NCBI GenBank assembly: GCA_016191465.1
Contig: JACPOP010000008.1
Coordinates: 131,878-195,877 of the forward strand
Reading direction: 5' to 3'
Source of the DNA: Chloroflexota bacterium
GTDB taxonomy: Bacteria > Chloroflexota > UBA6077 > CF-72
Length of the DNA stretch: 64,000 bases
Made by a program: the position numbers and the translations under genes. Positions 49,011-58,613 of the stretch are shown one piece after another. The first letter of the stretch is position 1. Each line of letters begins with the position of its first letter. The notes below the pieces were generated by a model. It saw only the letters and a list, made by a program, of their open reading frames with translations, did not search any database and had not been told where the DNA came from.

Positions 49011-50476
49011 ACGCCGACGCGCACTGAGCGGAAGCGGGCGGGCACCGTGCCGTGGCCGATGTGCGCCACCTGCAGCGGCTCGCCCTTGTTGCACGAGGGC
49101 AGGCCGTATAGCCGCCAACTGGCAGCATCGCCCACGGCGTCGCAGCCGGCCCAGAAGCGCGGCGTGACGCCGGTGTAGGTGCAGTTCTTCAGCATCCGTC
49201 CACGCTTGCCGGCCCTGATCTCCCAGCCCATCTCGCAGCCGAAGCGGAAGGAGAGGCGGTTGTCGTCGATGCTCAGGCTGCGGTTCATGTCCACCAGGAT
49301 GCCGTCCTCGGTGGTGCCCACCATCTCCTCGAACGGCGTTTCGCCCGGCTCGATCGAGAGGTTGGTCATGCGCACCAGTGGGACCCGTGACCAGCCGTCC
49401 GCACGCGCCGCGCCGCTCGAGGCGGCCTCCCCCACCGCGCCCGCCGCCTCGCGGCCAGTGAGGTAGCCGACGAACGTGCCGCGGTCCACGATGACGGTGC
49501 GCTGGCCGGGCACGCCCTCGTCGTCGTAGGCGAAAGAGCCCATGCCGCCGCTGAGCGTGGCGTCGGCGGTGATCGTCACCAAATCCGATCCAAAGCGCAG
49601 GCTGCCACGCAGGTGCGGCTCCATGAACGAGCCGCCGGCCAGGCTGGCCTCCGAGCCGAGCACGCGGTCCAGCTCGGCCGGGTGGCCGGCAGTCTCGTGA
49701 ACCAGCAGGGCCATCTGGGTGCCGCCGACGATCAAGGTGGTGGTGGTGTCCGGGCAGGGGTCGGCCGAAAGGAGCGCCACCGCCTCGGCGCCAACTCGCG
49801 GCGCCTCGTCTACCAGGCGCATCCGCTGCACGTGCTCCCAGCCGGCCGTGGCGAAGTCGCCCCGCTGTCCCCGGATGGACCGCGGCACGCTCTGCGGGTA
49901 CGAGCGGCGCTGCACGTCCGCGCCGTCCGAGGCCGTGGCCAGAAGCCCGGCGCCGGTTTCGGTAATGGTCTGCTCGATCAGCGCGCCTTCGGTGCTGGCG
50001 AACAGCTTGTGGTCCTGGAAGATGTCGGATGACGCCTCGCGGGTGAGGCGCAGGCCGTTGTTGCGCTGGCCGTCCGGACGCAAGGCCCGCACGGCCGCCA
50101 GCAGCAGGCCCACCTTCTCCGCCAGCGGCACCTGGAACGGATCGCGCACCAGCGGCGTGGCGTAGGTGTCGACGATCGCCCGGGCCGGCGCCAGGCGGAC
50201 CGCGGGGCCAAGGCCGCGAGCGGCGCGGGCTTGCTCCACCGCGCGCGCAACAGCGTTTTCCAGCCCCGGCCCGTCCAGGTAAGCGGTGGCCGCGAAGCCC
50301 CACTGCCCGTCCAGCAGCACGCGCACCCCCATGCCCAGGCTCTCCTCCGTGAGCGCCTGCCCCAAGGCGTCGTCCTGCACGTGCAGCCCCTCGTGCCGGC
50401 GGTGTACCACGCGCACATCCGCATACGCCGCCGCGCCCGGCACCAGCCCCAGCACCCGCTCCACAATGGCCCTCAT
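49007..50476 (-). CDS. tldD: TldD-like metalloprotease subunit
   Basis: 489 residues. The zinc motif is HETAGHPAELD (HExxxH) near residue 260, followed by SFMEPHLRGSLRFGSDLVTI, and the C-terminal LKNCTYTGVTPRFWAGCDAV and YGLPSCNKGEPLQVAHIGHG are characteristic. N-terminus MRAIVERVLGLVPGAAAYADVRV and HVQDDALGQA are typical of the TldD domain. Known TldD/E pairs mature microcin B17 and degrade CcdA; here the target is unknown. It starts 26 bp after the binding-protein gene. Confidence 0.9.
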   Translation of the reverse strand: MRAIVERVLGLVPGAAAYADVRVVHRRHEGLHVQDDALGQALTEESLGMGVRVLLDGQWGFAATAYLDGPGLENAVARAVEQARAARGLGPAVRLAPARAIVDTYATPLVRDPFQVPLAEKVGLLLAAVRALRPDGQRNNGLRLTREASSDIFQDHKLFASTEGALIEQTITETGAGLLATASDGADVQRRSYPQSVPRSIRGQRGDFATAGWEHVQRMRLVDEAPRVGAEAVALLSADPCPDTTTTLIVGGTQMALLVHETAGHPAELDRVLGSEASLAGGSFMEPHLRGSLRFGSDLVTITADATLSGGMGSFAYDDEGVPGQRTVIVDRGTFVGYLTGREAAGAVGEAASSGAARADGWSRVPLVRMTNLSIEPGETPFEEMVGTTEDGILVDMNRSLSIDDNRLSFRFGCEMGWEIRAGKRGRMLKNCTYTGVTPRFWAGCDAVGDAASWRLYGLPSCNKGEPLQVAHIGHGTVPARFRSVRVGV

Positions 50477-50501
50477 CCTCGGCCCGGGGTGCGCTCACCC
50501 A

Positions 50502-52199
50502 CTACGCGTCGATCCAGGTGTCCAGCATCGGCTGGGCATTCAGCCCGTCCGCCACCATCCGCAGGTCCTTCACCTTCGAGGCCATGGCCATCACCCGTAC
50601 CTGGCTCATCACCGAGACGAACGGGGCGATGTCCATCAGCCGCCGCTGGGCATCCTCGTACACCTTCATCCGCTCGGCGCTGTCGGCGGGGAGCTGCGCG
50701 CCCCGGGCGAGCATCGCATCCAGCTCGGTGTCCTTCAGGTTGCTGAAGTTTGCAGCCGGAATGCCTTTGCTGGCGTAACGGTTGCGCAGCTCGTCGGCGT
50801 CGATGTTGGTGCCCGCCGAGGCGCTCATGTTGTGCTTGTAGGCGCGCACGTAGTCCAGGTAGGCGCCGCGCTCCATCTTCTGGATCTGCAGGTCGATGCC
50901 GACCTGGCGGAACTGGGCCTGCGCCGCTTCGGCGATCTCGGTCCACGGCGAGCGGAACGTCACCAGGTCCACGGCCAGCTTCTGGCCCGCCTTTTCGCGG
51001 ATTCCGCCCGGGCCGACCTTCCAGCTCGCGACTTCCAGCAGGTCCTGGGCCTTCTTCGGATCGTAGCCGTAGACCTTCTCGGCGCCTTCCCATCGCCCCC
51101 ACACGCCCTCGGCAAGCGGGCCGACCGTCACCTTGTGGACGCCGAAGAAGAGCTTGTCGACGATGGACTTGCGGTCGATTGCCCAGCTCATGGCCTGGCG
51201 CACGGCCGCGTCGTCGGTGGGCGCCTTGCTGACGTTGATGCTGAAGCCCAGGGCAATGCCCTTGCGCGGCGTCTCCACAAACGTGAAGCGCCGGTCGGCC
51301 TTCAGGCGCGCGTAATCGGGCTCGGATAGCTCGTCGATGAGCAGGTTCTCGCCTGACTCGAGCGTGGCCAGCCGCGTACCCGGCTCCTGGACGGAGCGCA
51401 GCTTGATGGTCTGGATGTACGGCGCCTTCCGATTCTTGAACGCCTCGGAGCCCCAGGCGTAGGCGGCGTTGGCCTCGAGGGTGACCAAGCCGTCCGCGGC
51501 GCGTCCGGCCAGCCGGTATGGACCGGAGCCGACGATGTCGCTGATCGGCTCGCCGACCTTCGCGGCGTCCAGCACTTTCGGCGACAGAATCCCGAAGTAT
51601 GGCCGCCACACGGCCTGCAGGAACTGCGGGAACGGCTCCTTAAACGAGACGGTGAGCGTCCTGGGATCCGGCGCCTTAATCGCGTTGATGGGTCCGAACA
51701 GTGACACCACCCCGGCGGCCTTGGTTTTCGGATCGAGGATGCGCTCCCAGTTGCGCTTGACCACCGTGGCGTCCAGCGCTGAGCCATCGGTGAACTTCAC
51801 GTCGTCGCGCAGGGTAAAGGTGTAGCTGGTGCCGCCGCCGTCCATGGTCCACTTCGTGGCCAGGGACGGGTAGATCTTCTGGTTCTCGTCCATCACCACC
51901 AGCGTGTCGAGGACGTTGCCGATGATCTCGGTAGCCGAGGCGCCGGAGGGCGAGGCGGGGTCGAGGGCATCGTTGCGGTCCCACTGGGCCCACGTGAGGG
52001 TGCCGCCGCGCTTCGGCTGGGCGGCGCTGGCCGCGGGCGCGGCGGGCGCCGTGCCGGTGGCGCCGCTGCCGGTTGCGGGCTTGGGCGCCGCGGGTGTGGC
52101 CGCCGGCGCCGGCACGGACGGCGAGCAGGCGGCGGCGAGCAGCCCCAGGCCGCCCAGAACGGTGGTCCGAAGCAGGAATGCGCGTCGAGTGGTGGTCAT
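50502..52199 (-). CDS. ABC substrate-binding lipoprotein, family 5 (peptide type)
   Basis: 565 residues. A Tat-like signal (TRRAFLLRTTVLGG) ends in a lipobox LLAAAC, so it is surface-anchored; a Pro/Ala linker precedes the binding domain. Family-5 motifs: GGTLTWAQWD, PSLATKWTMDGGGTSYTFTLRD with FTDGSALDA, GSGPYRLAG and AVRQAMSWAIDRKSIVDKLF. Usually binds oligopeptides, opines or sugars. No permease or ATPase gene is in the window, so it is an orphan or served by a transporter elsewhere. Follows the RpiR regulator by 53 bp. Confidence 0.92.
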   Translation of the reverse strand: MTTTRRAFLLRTTVLGGLGLLAAACSPSVPAPAATPAAPKPATGSGATGTAPAAPAASAAQPKRGGTLTWAQWDRNDALDPASPSGASATEIIGNVLDTLVVMDENQKIYPSLATKWTMDGGGTSYTFTLRDDVKFTDGSALDATVVKRNWERILDPKTKAAGVVSLFGPINAIKAPDPRTLTVSFKEPFPQFLQAVWRPYFGILSPKVLDAAKVGEPISDIVGSGPYRLAGRAADGLVTLEANAAYAWGSEAFKNRKAPYIQTIKLRSVQEPGTRLATLESGENLLIDELSEPDYARLKADRRFTFVETPRKGIALGFSINVSKAPTDDAAVRQAMSWAIDRKSIVDKLFFGVHKVTVGPLAEGVWGRWEGAEKVYGYDPKKAQDLLEVASWKVGPGGIREKAGQKLAVDLVTFRSPWTEIAEAAQAQFRQVGIDLQIQKMERGAYLDYVRAYKHNMSASAGTNIDADELRNRYASKGIPAANFSNLKDTELDAMLARGAQLPADSAERMKVYEDAQRRLMDIAPFVSVMSQVRVMAMASKVKDLRMVADGLNAQPMLDTWIDA

Positions 52200-52252
52200 G
52201 GGTCCCCTTTCCCGTGTTCCCCTTGTGGCCGCGTATGCACCCGGTCGGTCAG

Positions 52253-53191
52253 TCAGTCATCCGGTGCGGGCTGAGTGTCGTTGATGGCCCAATCGCCTTC
52301 CACAGTGCTCTGGCCCACCAGGGCGGCGCGGATCTCGTTGAGCGTCTCCAGCGAGGTCAGCACGCGCGCCCGGTCGCGCGCGGCCAGCCCGAAGAGCAGC
52401 GCGTCAATCAGCACCAGGGTGGTGCTGATGGTGCTCCAGCCACCGCTCCTACCGCGCCGCGCCGAGAGCGCCACGTCCACCCGGTCCGCCAGCGCCGTCG
52501 CCAGGGTATCGGTCAGCAGCACCACCGGCACGTCCAGGCGCCGCGCCCGGGCCAGGAGCACCTCGACCTCCGTGATGACGCGAGCGTAGCTCAGCACCAC
52601 CAGCACCTGGCCCGGGCGCAGGCTGAGCAGTGAGTCTGCCAGCAGCAGACCGGTGGTCGTGATCGCCGTAGCCGGCCGGCCGAAGCGCCCCAGGCGGATG
52701 GCGAAGTACTCGGCCAGAGCACCCGTCGGGCCGACTCCGAAGACGTGCACATGCTCCGCCCGCGCCAGCACGTCCACCGCGTGCTGGAACGCCTCGGGGC
52801 GCACCGACCGCCGTGCATCTTCGAGGAGGTCGATCTGCTGATCGATGGCATGGTGAAGCGCCGCCGCCGGGTCGGCGGATCCAATCTCCTCCAGGCTTCG
52901 CCCGAGCCGGAGCGCGGGCGTGGCGCGCGACTTGAGTACTTCGATGAGCTCCCGCTTCAGCTCTGGAAGCCCGGCGTAGCCGAGCGCCTGGACCGCGCGC
53001 ACCACCGTCGCGTCCGACGTACCGAGCTGCCCGGCGACATCCGCCGCGGAGAGGAAGGCCGCCTCCTCGGGATGCGCGGCCATGAACTGCGCCACGCGCC
53101 GCTCGGTGGGGCTGAGGTCGGCCAGGCGCGCGGCCACGCGCTCGGCCAGTGGTCCGGCCCCAACCTCGGGGAACGTCGTAGCGCTAGCCAC
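52253..53191 (-). CDS. MurR/RpiR-family transcriptional regulator
   Basis: 312 residues from GTG 53191. N-terminal HTH (LSPTERRVAQFMAAHPEEAAF, then DVAGQLGTSDATVVRAVQAL) and a SIS sugar-phosphate-sensing domain (HVHVFGVGPTGALAEYFAI, ...LVVLSYARVITEVEVLLARA, PVVLLTDTL). Its ligand is probably a phosphosugar or amino-sugar derivative made by the catabolic island. A CTGTAG-N6-CTACAG repeat lies 17 bp upstream as a likely autoregulatory site. Same direction as the binding-protein and amidohydrolase genes. Confidence 0.9.
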   Translation of the reverse strand: MASATTFPEVGAGPLAERVAARLADLSPTERRVAQFMAAHPEEAAFLSAADVAGQLGTSDATVVRAVQALGYAGLPELKRELIEVLKSRATPALRLGRSLEEIGSADPAAALHHAIDQQIDLLEDARRSVRPEAFQHAVDVLARAEHVHVFGVGPTGALAEYFAIRLGRFGRPATAITTTGLLLADSLLSLRPGQVLVVLSYARVITEVEVLLARARRLDVPVVLLTDTLATALADRVDVALSARRGRSGGWSTISTTLVLIDALLFGLAARDRARVLTSLETLNEIRAALVGQSTVEGDWAINDTQPAPDD

Positions 53192-53207
53192 GGGAGCAAC
53201 ACATGGG

Positions 53208-53225
53208 CTGTAGTAGACGCTACAG
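53208..53225. promoter_or_regulatory. Inverted repeat before the RpiR gene
   Basis: CTGTAG-TAGACG-CTACAG, perfect 6-bp arms with a 6-bp spacer, 17 bp upstream of the start and within the 57-bp gap to the amidohydrolase gene. Candidate operator; binding by RpiR is inferred. Confidence 0.45.
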
Positions 53226-53247
53226 TACGCGGGCTAGACGGGCGCTG

Positions 53248-54921
53248 TCAAGCGCAAAAGACGGTCCGCCCGCCGACGATCGTGCGGAGCACACGGGTGT
53301 CCAGCACGACGGCGGGCGGTCCCTCCAAGATATCCCGCGAGAGGATCGCCAGGTCGGCCTGGAAGCCGGGCGCGATCCGCCCGCGCCGCGCCTCAGCGTG
53401 GGCCGCCCAGGCCCCAGCCCCGGTGGCCGCGTGGAGGGCCTCGGCCAGGGTCAGTCGTTGGCGGCGCTCACGCGCGGGACTGTCGCCCGGCCGAGCGTTC
53501 GGCGCCTCGCGGGTGGCCGCGGCGTAAAGCGCCCCCAGCGGATCCAGGTCGGCGAAATCAGCCCGCTGGTCCAGTCGCCAATCGGAGCCCGAGATGACGC
53601 GTGCGCCCGAGCGTAGCAGGTCGCCCAGCGGGTAGGCGGTCTCCAGGAAGGCGGCCGGGTGGTGCTGGCGCATGCCTGGCAGCTCGCTGCCGATCTCCCA
53701 GGGCTGTACCTCGGCCACCACGCCCAGCGCGGCAAAGCGCGGTATGTCTGCCGGCGCCACCCTTCGAGCGTGTGACACCCGATGGCGCCGGCCGCCGGTG
53801 GGGCTGGCCTGCTGACAGAGGTCCAGGGCCTCGCGTACGCCCAGGTCGCCGACCGCGTGGATGGTGACGTCGAGCCCGGCGCGGTCGGCGGCGCGCACCC
53901 ACTCCAGCGCCTGCGCGAAGCCGGGGTAGCGGTAGGTGTAGCCGCCTTCGAGCGGCTCGGAGTACCAGGCGCGGTCCAGCAGCAGCTTGACGCCCGTGAC
54001 GCTGACGAGCGGGTCTGCCGCCCGCCGCCGGGCTTCGCGGGCGGCGTCCTCCCAGCGGTCCAGGTGCGGGCGGATGCCGATGCGGACGGTCAGCTCGTCG
54101 CGCGCGGCGAGGTCGTCGAAGAGCGTCGCATCCGTGAAGCTGCGCTCGCGGAACACCAGCGGCGTGGGGCCGGGGTCGGGCACGGTGGCGATATCGTGGG
54201 CTTCGGTGATCCCGAAGCGGGCCAGCACCTGTACGGCCGCGAGTAGCTCGGCCCGACGCCGGGCTCGATCCGCCGGCGGTATGGCTCCCAGCGTGGCGCG
54301 GGCGTGGGCGGCGGCGCCGAACAGCCGCCCGGTGAGTCGCCCGTCCGCATCAACCTCCACGTTCCCGCCCGGCGCGAGCGCTCCTCGCTGGTCTTCGGGC
54401 ACAAGCCGGAACAGGGCGAGCGCACGGCTGTTACACACGGCCAGGCCCCCATCGGCGCTGGTGTGGAAGAACGGCGTCGGGCCGGTGGCGGCGTCCAGCT
54501 CTGCCAACGTCGGCAGCTCGGCGTCGGATAGCCGCGCGCGCGACCACCCGCCGGACCAGCCGCCCGCGTGGAGCCAGTGGCCGGGCAGGATGCGCGCGGC
54601 GGCCGTCCGAAGCCGATCGAGCGCCTCGGCGCGGGTGGAAACCGCCGACCAATCCACCCGCCACAGCCCTTCGCCGGCCCAGCCCAGGTGCGTGTGTGTG
54701 TCCACGAATCCTGGGGTGACGATCGCGCCGGCAAGGTCCACGCTCTCGACGGCAGACGGAATGTCCCGTTCCGCGTCGGTGTCCGGGCCGTCGATGAGCG
54801 CCGCGATGCGCCCCTCGGCCAGCAGGATGGTGCCCTGCCGCGCCCGCGGGTGGGTGGGATCGTCCCGCCAGCGAGCGTTCCGCAGGAGCAGCGGGGGTGG
54901 GAAGGACGGTACGTTGGACAT
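53248..54921 (-). CDS. Amidohydrolase (YtcJ-like)
   Basis: Metal-dependent hydrolase, 557 residues from ATG 54921 (MSNVPSFPPPLLLRN); the track ATG at 54960 is also possible. Motifs: GFVDTHTHLGWA (first metal His pair), the long N-terminal sandwich, LDVTIHAVGDLGVREALDLC, RRHRVSHARRVAPADI, SGSDWRLD (catalytic Asp). The YtcJ group acts on N-acyl or amide substrates, mostly undefined. First gene upstream of the RpiR regulator and separated from the next dehydrogenase by 156-195 bp with nothing recognised in it. Confidence 0.9.
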   Translation of the reverse strand: MSNVPSFPPPLLLRNARWRDDPTHPRARQGTILLAEGRIAALIDGPDTDAERDIPSAVESVDLAGAIVTPGFVDTHTHLGWAGEGLWRVDWSAVSTRAEALDRLRTAAARILPGHWLHAGGWSGGWSRARLSDAELPTLAELDAATGPTPFFHTSADGGLAVCNSRALALFRLVPEDQRGALAPGGNVEVDADGRLTGRLFGAAAHARATLGAIPPADRARRRAELLAAVQVLARFGITEAHDIATVPDPGPTPLVFRERSFTDATLFDDLAARDELTVRIGIRPHLDRWEDAAREARRRAADPLVSVTGVKLLLDRAWYSEPLEGGYTYRYPGFAQALEWVRAADRAGLDVTIHAVGDLGVREALDLCQQASPTGGRRHRVSHARRVAPADIPRFAALGVVAEVQPWEIGSELPGMRQHHPAAFLETAYPLGDLLRSGARVISGSDWRLDQRADFADLDPLGALYAAATREAPNARPGDSPARERRQRLTLAEALHAATGAGAWAAHAEARRGRIAPGFQADLAILSRDILEGPPAVVLDTRVLRTIVGGRTVFCA

Positions 54922-55116
54922 GCAGCGGGGGAGCTCGGCCCGAGAGCGTACGGCGCGCACGCCCAGCGGTGCCGCACCGGCGCCGTCAGCAGCCGGTTAG
55001 CCGCTCGGTGGCCGCGAGGAGCTCGTCCAGGATGCTCGTGTTCTACCTGTCGTGTCGTGCCAGGGCGCTCGGATGCCGCGCCGCGGAGAGCGCAGTGGGT
55101 CGAGAGGCAGGCTGGC

Positions 55117-56250
55117 TCAGGGCGCTGGTGTGAGGACCTGCCGCACGACGGCGCCCTGGGCCAGCCGCTCGAATCCCTCGTTAAGCTGGCCGAAGGCAAG
55201 GGTGCCGCTGCTGAGCAGGTCCACCGGCAAGCGGCCGGCGGCGTACAGCGCCAGGTAGCGCGGCACATCGCGCCGCGGGACCGCGGAGCCCATGTACGAG
55301 CCTTTCAGCGTGCGCTCCTCGGCCACCAGGCTGAGCGCGCGCAGCGGGACCTCCTGGTCCGGGTGGGGTAAGCCCACGGCGACCGTCGTGCCGCCCCGAC
55401 GCGTGGCGGCGTATGCCTGCGACAGGACCCGCGCGTCGCCGACCGCCTCGAACGCGTAGTGCGCGCCGCCGCCCGTGAGGTCCCGGATCGCGGCCAGAGC
55501 GTCTGGATCGTTCGCGCGGACGGTGTGCGTCGCGCCCGCCTGGCGGGCCAGGTCCAGCTTGGCCTCGAGCAGATCGACGGCCACGATTGGATAGCAGCCG
55601 GCGAGCTGGGCACCCATGACCGCGCTCAGCCCCACCCCGCCCAGTCCGAACACGGCCGCCGACTCACCAGCCTGCGCGCGTGCGGTGTTGACCACCGCCC
55701 CCACGCCGGTCAGTACCGCGCACCCGAAGAGGGCCGCCCGGTCGAGGGGCACGTCCCGCCCCACTCGAACCAGCGACGCCTCCGCGACCACCGCGTACTC
55801 CGCGAAGGCGGACACCCCGAGGTGATGGTTCAGCTCGCCGCCATCCGCATCGCGCAGGCGTCGCGCCCCATTGAGCAGCACACCGCGAGCGTTGGCGTCT
55901 GCACCGGGCTCGCACAGGGCCGGGCGGCCCGATTGGCACGGCACGCAGCGGCCGCAGCTTGGCATGTACGAGAACACCACGTGGTCGTCGCGCTCCACGC
56001 CCGTGACACCCAGGCCCAGCTCGACCACCACCCCGGCAGCTTCGTGGCCGAGGACCATCGGCATTGGGCGCGGCCGAGAGCCATTGATGACCGAGAGATC
56101 CGAGTGGCACAGCCCGGCCGCGGCAACCTGCACGAGCACCTCGCCCGGTCCGGGTGGCTCTAGGTCCACGTCCTCAATGGTGACGGGTGCCGACGTGCTA
56201 TAGGGACGCGCCGTCCCCATCTCCCGCAGCACGGCTGCTCGAAGCCGCAT
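55117..56250 (-). CDS. Zinc-dependent alcohol dehydrogenase, class III-like
   Basis: 377 residues of the medium-chain dehydrogenase family. Catalytic zinc ligands in GLCHSDLSVI and LGHEAAGVVVELG; structural zinc cysteines in CGRCVPCQSGRPALC; coenzyme site AVFGLGGVGLSAVMGAQLAG, followed by VAVDLLEAKLDLA, which favours NAD. Starts at ATG 56250 and is 16 bp downstream of the 2-hydroxyacid dehydrogenase gene. Probably part of the island's oxidation of an alcohol intermediate. Confidence 0.93.
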   Translation of the reverse strand: MRLRAAVLREMGTARPYSTSAPVTIEDVDLEPPGPGEVLVQVAAAGLCHSDLSVINGSRPRPMPMVLGHEAAGVVVELGLGVTGVERDDHVVFSYMPSCGRCVPCQSGRPALCEPGADANARGVLLNGARRLRDADGGELNHHLGVSAFAEYAVVAEASLVRVGRDVPLDRAALFGCAVLTGVGAVVNTARAQAGESAAVFGLGGVGLSAVMGAQLAGCYPIVAVDLLEAKLDLARQAGATHTVRANDPDALAAIRDLTGGGAHYAFEAVGDARVLSQAYAATRRGGTTVAVGLPHPDQEVPLRALSLVAEERTLKGSYMGSAVPRRDVPRYLALYAAGRLPVDLLSSGTLAFGQLNEGFERLAQGAVVRQVLTPAP

Positions 56251-56266
56251 CAGACCGCGTTCCCGG

Positions 56267-57247
56267 TCATGGTGTGACGGCCGCCAGCACGTCGTTGACG
56301 ACGTGGCGGGGTGCCTCTCCGTTCAGGAAGCCGAAGACGTTCTGGGCGGCGAAGACACCGAGGTTCTGGAGCGACGCCACCGAGTAGTACGCCACGTGCG
56401 GGGTGACCAGGACGCGCGGGTGGCGGAGCAACGGCTGCTCCAGGTCCGGCACGGGCTCACCTTCGAGCACGTCCAGGGCCGCACCTGCCGGCTGATTACG
56501 CTCCAGCCCGCGCTCCAGGGCTGCCGAGTCCACCACGCCGCCGCGGCTGGTGTTCACCAGGATAGAACCGGGCTTCATCTGCCGGAAGGCGTCGTCGTTC
56601 AGCAGGTGGTGGGTTGCCGCGGTGTAGGGGCAGTGCAGCGTCACCACGTCCGAGCGCGCCAGCAGCTCGTGCAATGGCACGGTCTCGATCTCCGCGGGTG
56701 GTCGGGGGTCAGCGGCCAGGAGCTTCATGCCGAACCCCCGAGCGCGCGTTGCCACGGCCCGCCCGATCCGGCCCGCGCCGACGATGCCGAGGGTGAGATC
56801 GGCGAGGCGCGGCACCGGCTGCCCGCCGCCGCCCCAGTCCCACTTCCGCTCCGTACGCCAGGCGCTCAGGAAGTACGGAAGCCCACGCGCCGCCGCCAGC
56901 AGCAGCGCGAAGGAGTGGTCCGCCACCTCGTCCGTGCAGTAGTCCGGGACGTTGGCAACGCGCATCCCGTGCCGGGTGGCGGCCTCGACGTCGATGACGT
57001 CGTAGCCAACCCCGCAGCGGATGACGAAGCGCGGCCCGGCACCGGCGGCGGCAACGGCCGCCATCTCCGTGGCGGTGAATGCCTCTACGCCTACGAGCGC
57101 CGCGTCGGCGGTGCTCAGCGCGGCCACCTTGGCGGACGGGTCGCCGCCCGCTAAGACCTCTACCTCGACGCCACGCGCCCGCAGCCAGGCGATCCCCGGC
57201 GCGAGCAGCGGGCCAGAGTCGGTGACCACGACCCGGCCGAGGCTCAC
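56267..57247 (-). CDS. D-2-hydroxyacid dehydrogenase (C-terminal-binding-protein-like)
   Basis: 326 residues from GTG 57247; overlaps the aminotransferase stop as GTGA. NAD site LTLGIVGAGRIGRAVATRA; catalytic Arg in VNTSRGGVVDSAAL, Glu in DVLEGEPVPD and His in VTPHVAYYS, the standard triad. N-terminal substrate domain has FVIRCGVGYDVIDVEAA. Acts on a 2-hydroxy acid of unknown kind. The track start at 57475 runs into the aminotransferase gene and is rejected. Confidence 0.92.
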   Translation of the reverse strand: MSLGRVVVTDSGPLLAPGIAWLRARGVEVEVLAGGDPSAKVAALSTADAALVGVEAFTATEMAAVAAAGAGPRFVIRCGVGYDVIDVEAATRHGMRVANVPDYCTDEVADHSFALLLAAARGLPYFLSAWRTERKWDWGGGGQPVPRLADLTLGIVGAGRIGRAVATRARGFGMKLLAADPRPPAEIETVPLHELLARSDVVTLHCPYTAATHHLLNDDAFRQMKPGSILVNTSRGGVVDSAALERGLERNQPAGAALDVLEGEPVPDLEQPLLRHPRVLVTPHVAYYSVASLQNLGVFAAQNVFGFLNGEAPRHVVNDVLAAVTP

Positions 57248-58566
57248 GCGCCCCCTCCGGTCGCCGTCAGCGCGCGAAGCGTGTCCTCGGCAGCTTGGAG
57301 AGCGCGGTCGACGTCGTCCTCCGTGTGCGCTGCCGAGAGGTGGTTGCGCTTCAGGTTGAGCGGCAGCATGAAAAAGCCGCGCTCGATCATGCCGCGGTGG
57401 AAGCCCACGTAGCGTTCGGCGTCGTTCTTGAGCGCGTCGTCGAAGGACCGTACCGGGCCCGGGGCGAAGTAGCACACGAACACTGACCCGAAGTTCGTCG
57501 GCTGTGCCTCGATGCCGAGCCGGGTGGTGATCTCTTCCAGGCCAGCGCGCATCCGATCGCCCAACCGATACAGCCGTCGATAGATGGAGCCATCCTCGAG
57601 CCGCTCGATCGTCGCCATCGCGGCCGCGAGCGCCATCGGGTGGCCGTTGAACGTGCCGCCGAAGAACACGTCGCCACCTGGACGGGTGTTGAAGCGGTCC
57701 ATCAGGTCGGCTCGGCCGGCAACGGCCGCCAGCGGGTAGCCATTGGCAATGGCTTTGCCCAGGGTGGTCAGGTCCGGGGTCACGCCAGAGATCGCCTGGT
57801 AGCCACCAAGATGATGGCGGAAGCCCGTCACCACCTCGTCGAAAATGAGCACCGCGCCGATCTCGGCCGTGATGCGCCGAAGCGTGGCCAGGAACTCGTC
57901 CGAGGCGACCACGCAGCCGATGGTATGGACGATGGGCTCCAGGATGACGGCCGCGACCTGGTCGCCCAACTGGCGGGCCCGCTCCGCGAACGCTGCCGGG
58001 TCGTTGAACGGGAGCACCACCAGCTCGTCGAGCGCTGAAGCGGGCATGCCGGCCGAGATGGGATCCAGCGTGCCCATCCTATCGGGGGTGCTGATGACGT
58101 TGGCGCCCAGGTAGTCGTGCCAGCCGTGGTAGCAGCCCTGGAACTTGATCACCAGGCGGCGCCCGGTGGCAGCCCGTGCCAGGCGAATGGCGTGGAAGGT
58201 GGCTTCCGACCCGCTGTTGCAGAACAGCACCTTCTCCGCGGATGGGACGTGGTAGATCACCTTCTCGGCAAGCGTCGTCTCAAGCTCACTCACCCCCACG
58301 CCAACCAGGTCGATGGTCTCCGTCGCCCGCGCCACGGCCTCCGCCACCTCGGGATCGGCGTGCCCGAGCACGATCGGGCCAAACGCGGCGTGGAAATCCA
58401 CGTAGCGCGCGCCGTCCGCGTCCCACAGGTGCTGGCCCTGGGCGCGGGTGAAGGCGAGCGGCGGGTCCAACGCCCGCATGCCGGTGTTGACCCCGCCGGG
58501 GATGCTGCGCGCCGCGCGCTCGGCAATGGCCGCCGACGCGGACCCTCGTATCCCTGCTCCTGCCAT
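57244..58566 (-). CDS. Glutamate-1-semialdehyde 2,1-aminomutase-like aminotransferase
   Basis: PLP class-III aminotransferase, 440 residues from ATG 58566 (GAGGGAGCC upstream). Motifs: NSGSEATFHAIRLARAATGR, GCYHGWHD, LIFDEVVTGFR, and the PLP lysine in TLGKAIANGYPLAAV. Closer to the HemL-like group found in catabolic clusters than to true HemL of heme synthesis: no other heme gene is near, and it is embedded with RidA and dehydrogenases. Likely transfers an amino group to or from an island intermediate. Confidence 0.9.
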   Translation of the reverse strand: MAGAGIRGSASAAIAERAARSIPGGVNTGMRALDPPLAFTRAQGQHLWDADGARYVDFHAAFGPIVLGHADPEVAEAVARATETIDLVGVGVSELETTLAEKVIYHVPSAEKVLFCNSGSEATFHAIRLARAATGRRLVIKFQGCYHGWHDYLGANVISTPDRMGTLDPISAGMPASALDELVVLPFNDPAAFAERARQLGDQVAAVILEPIVHTIGCVVASDEFLATLRRITAEIGAVLIFDEVVTGFRHHLGGYQAISGVTPDLTTLGKAIANGYPLAAVAGRADLMDRFNTRPGGDVFFGGTFNGHPMALAAAMATIERLEDGSIYRRLYRLGDRMRAGLEEITTRLGIEAQPTNFGSVFVCYFAPGPVRSFDDALKNDAERYVGFHRGMIERGFFMLPLNLKRNHLSAAHTEDDVDRALQAAEDTLRALTATGGGA

Positions 58567-58613
58567 GGCCTTGGCTCCCTCTCTCGTGCTTGTGCTCACG
58601 TCCTGAGCCCGCC

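Noticed and set aside
47643-50498. 951-residue minus-strand ORF
   Set aside because: It fuses the TldE frame with a wrong frame of tldD; the N-terminal half has no family features and very Arg/Gly-rich composition.
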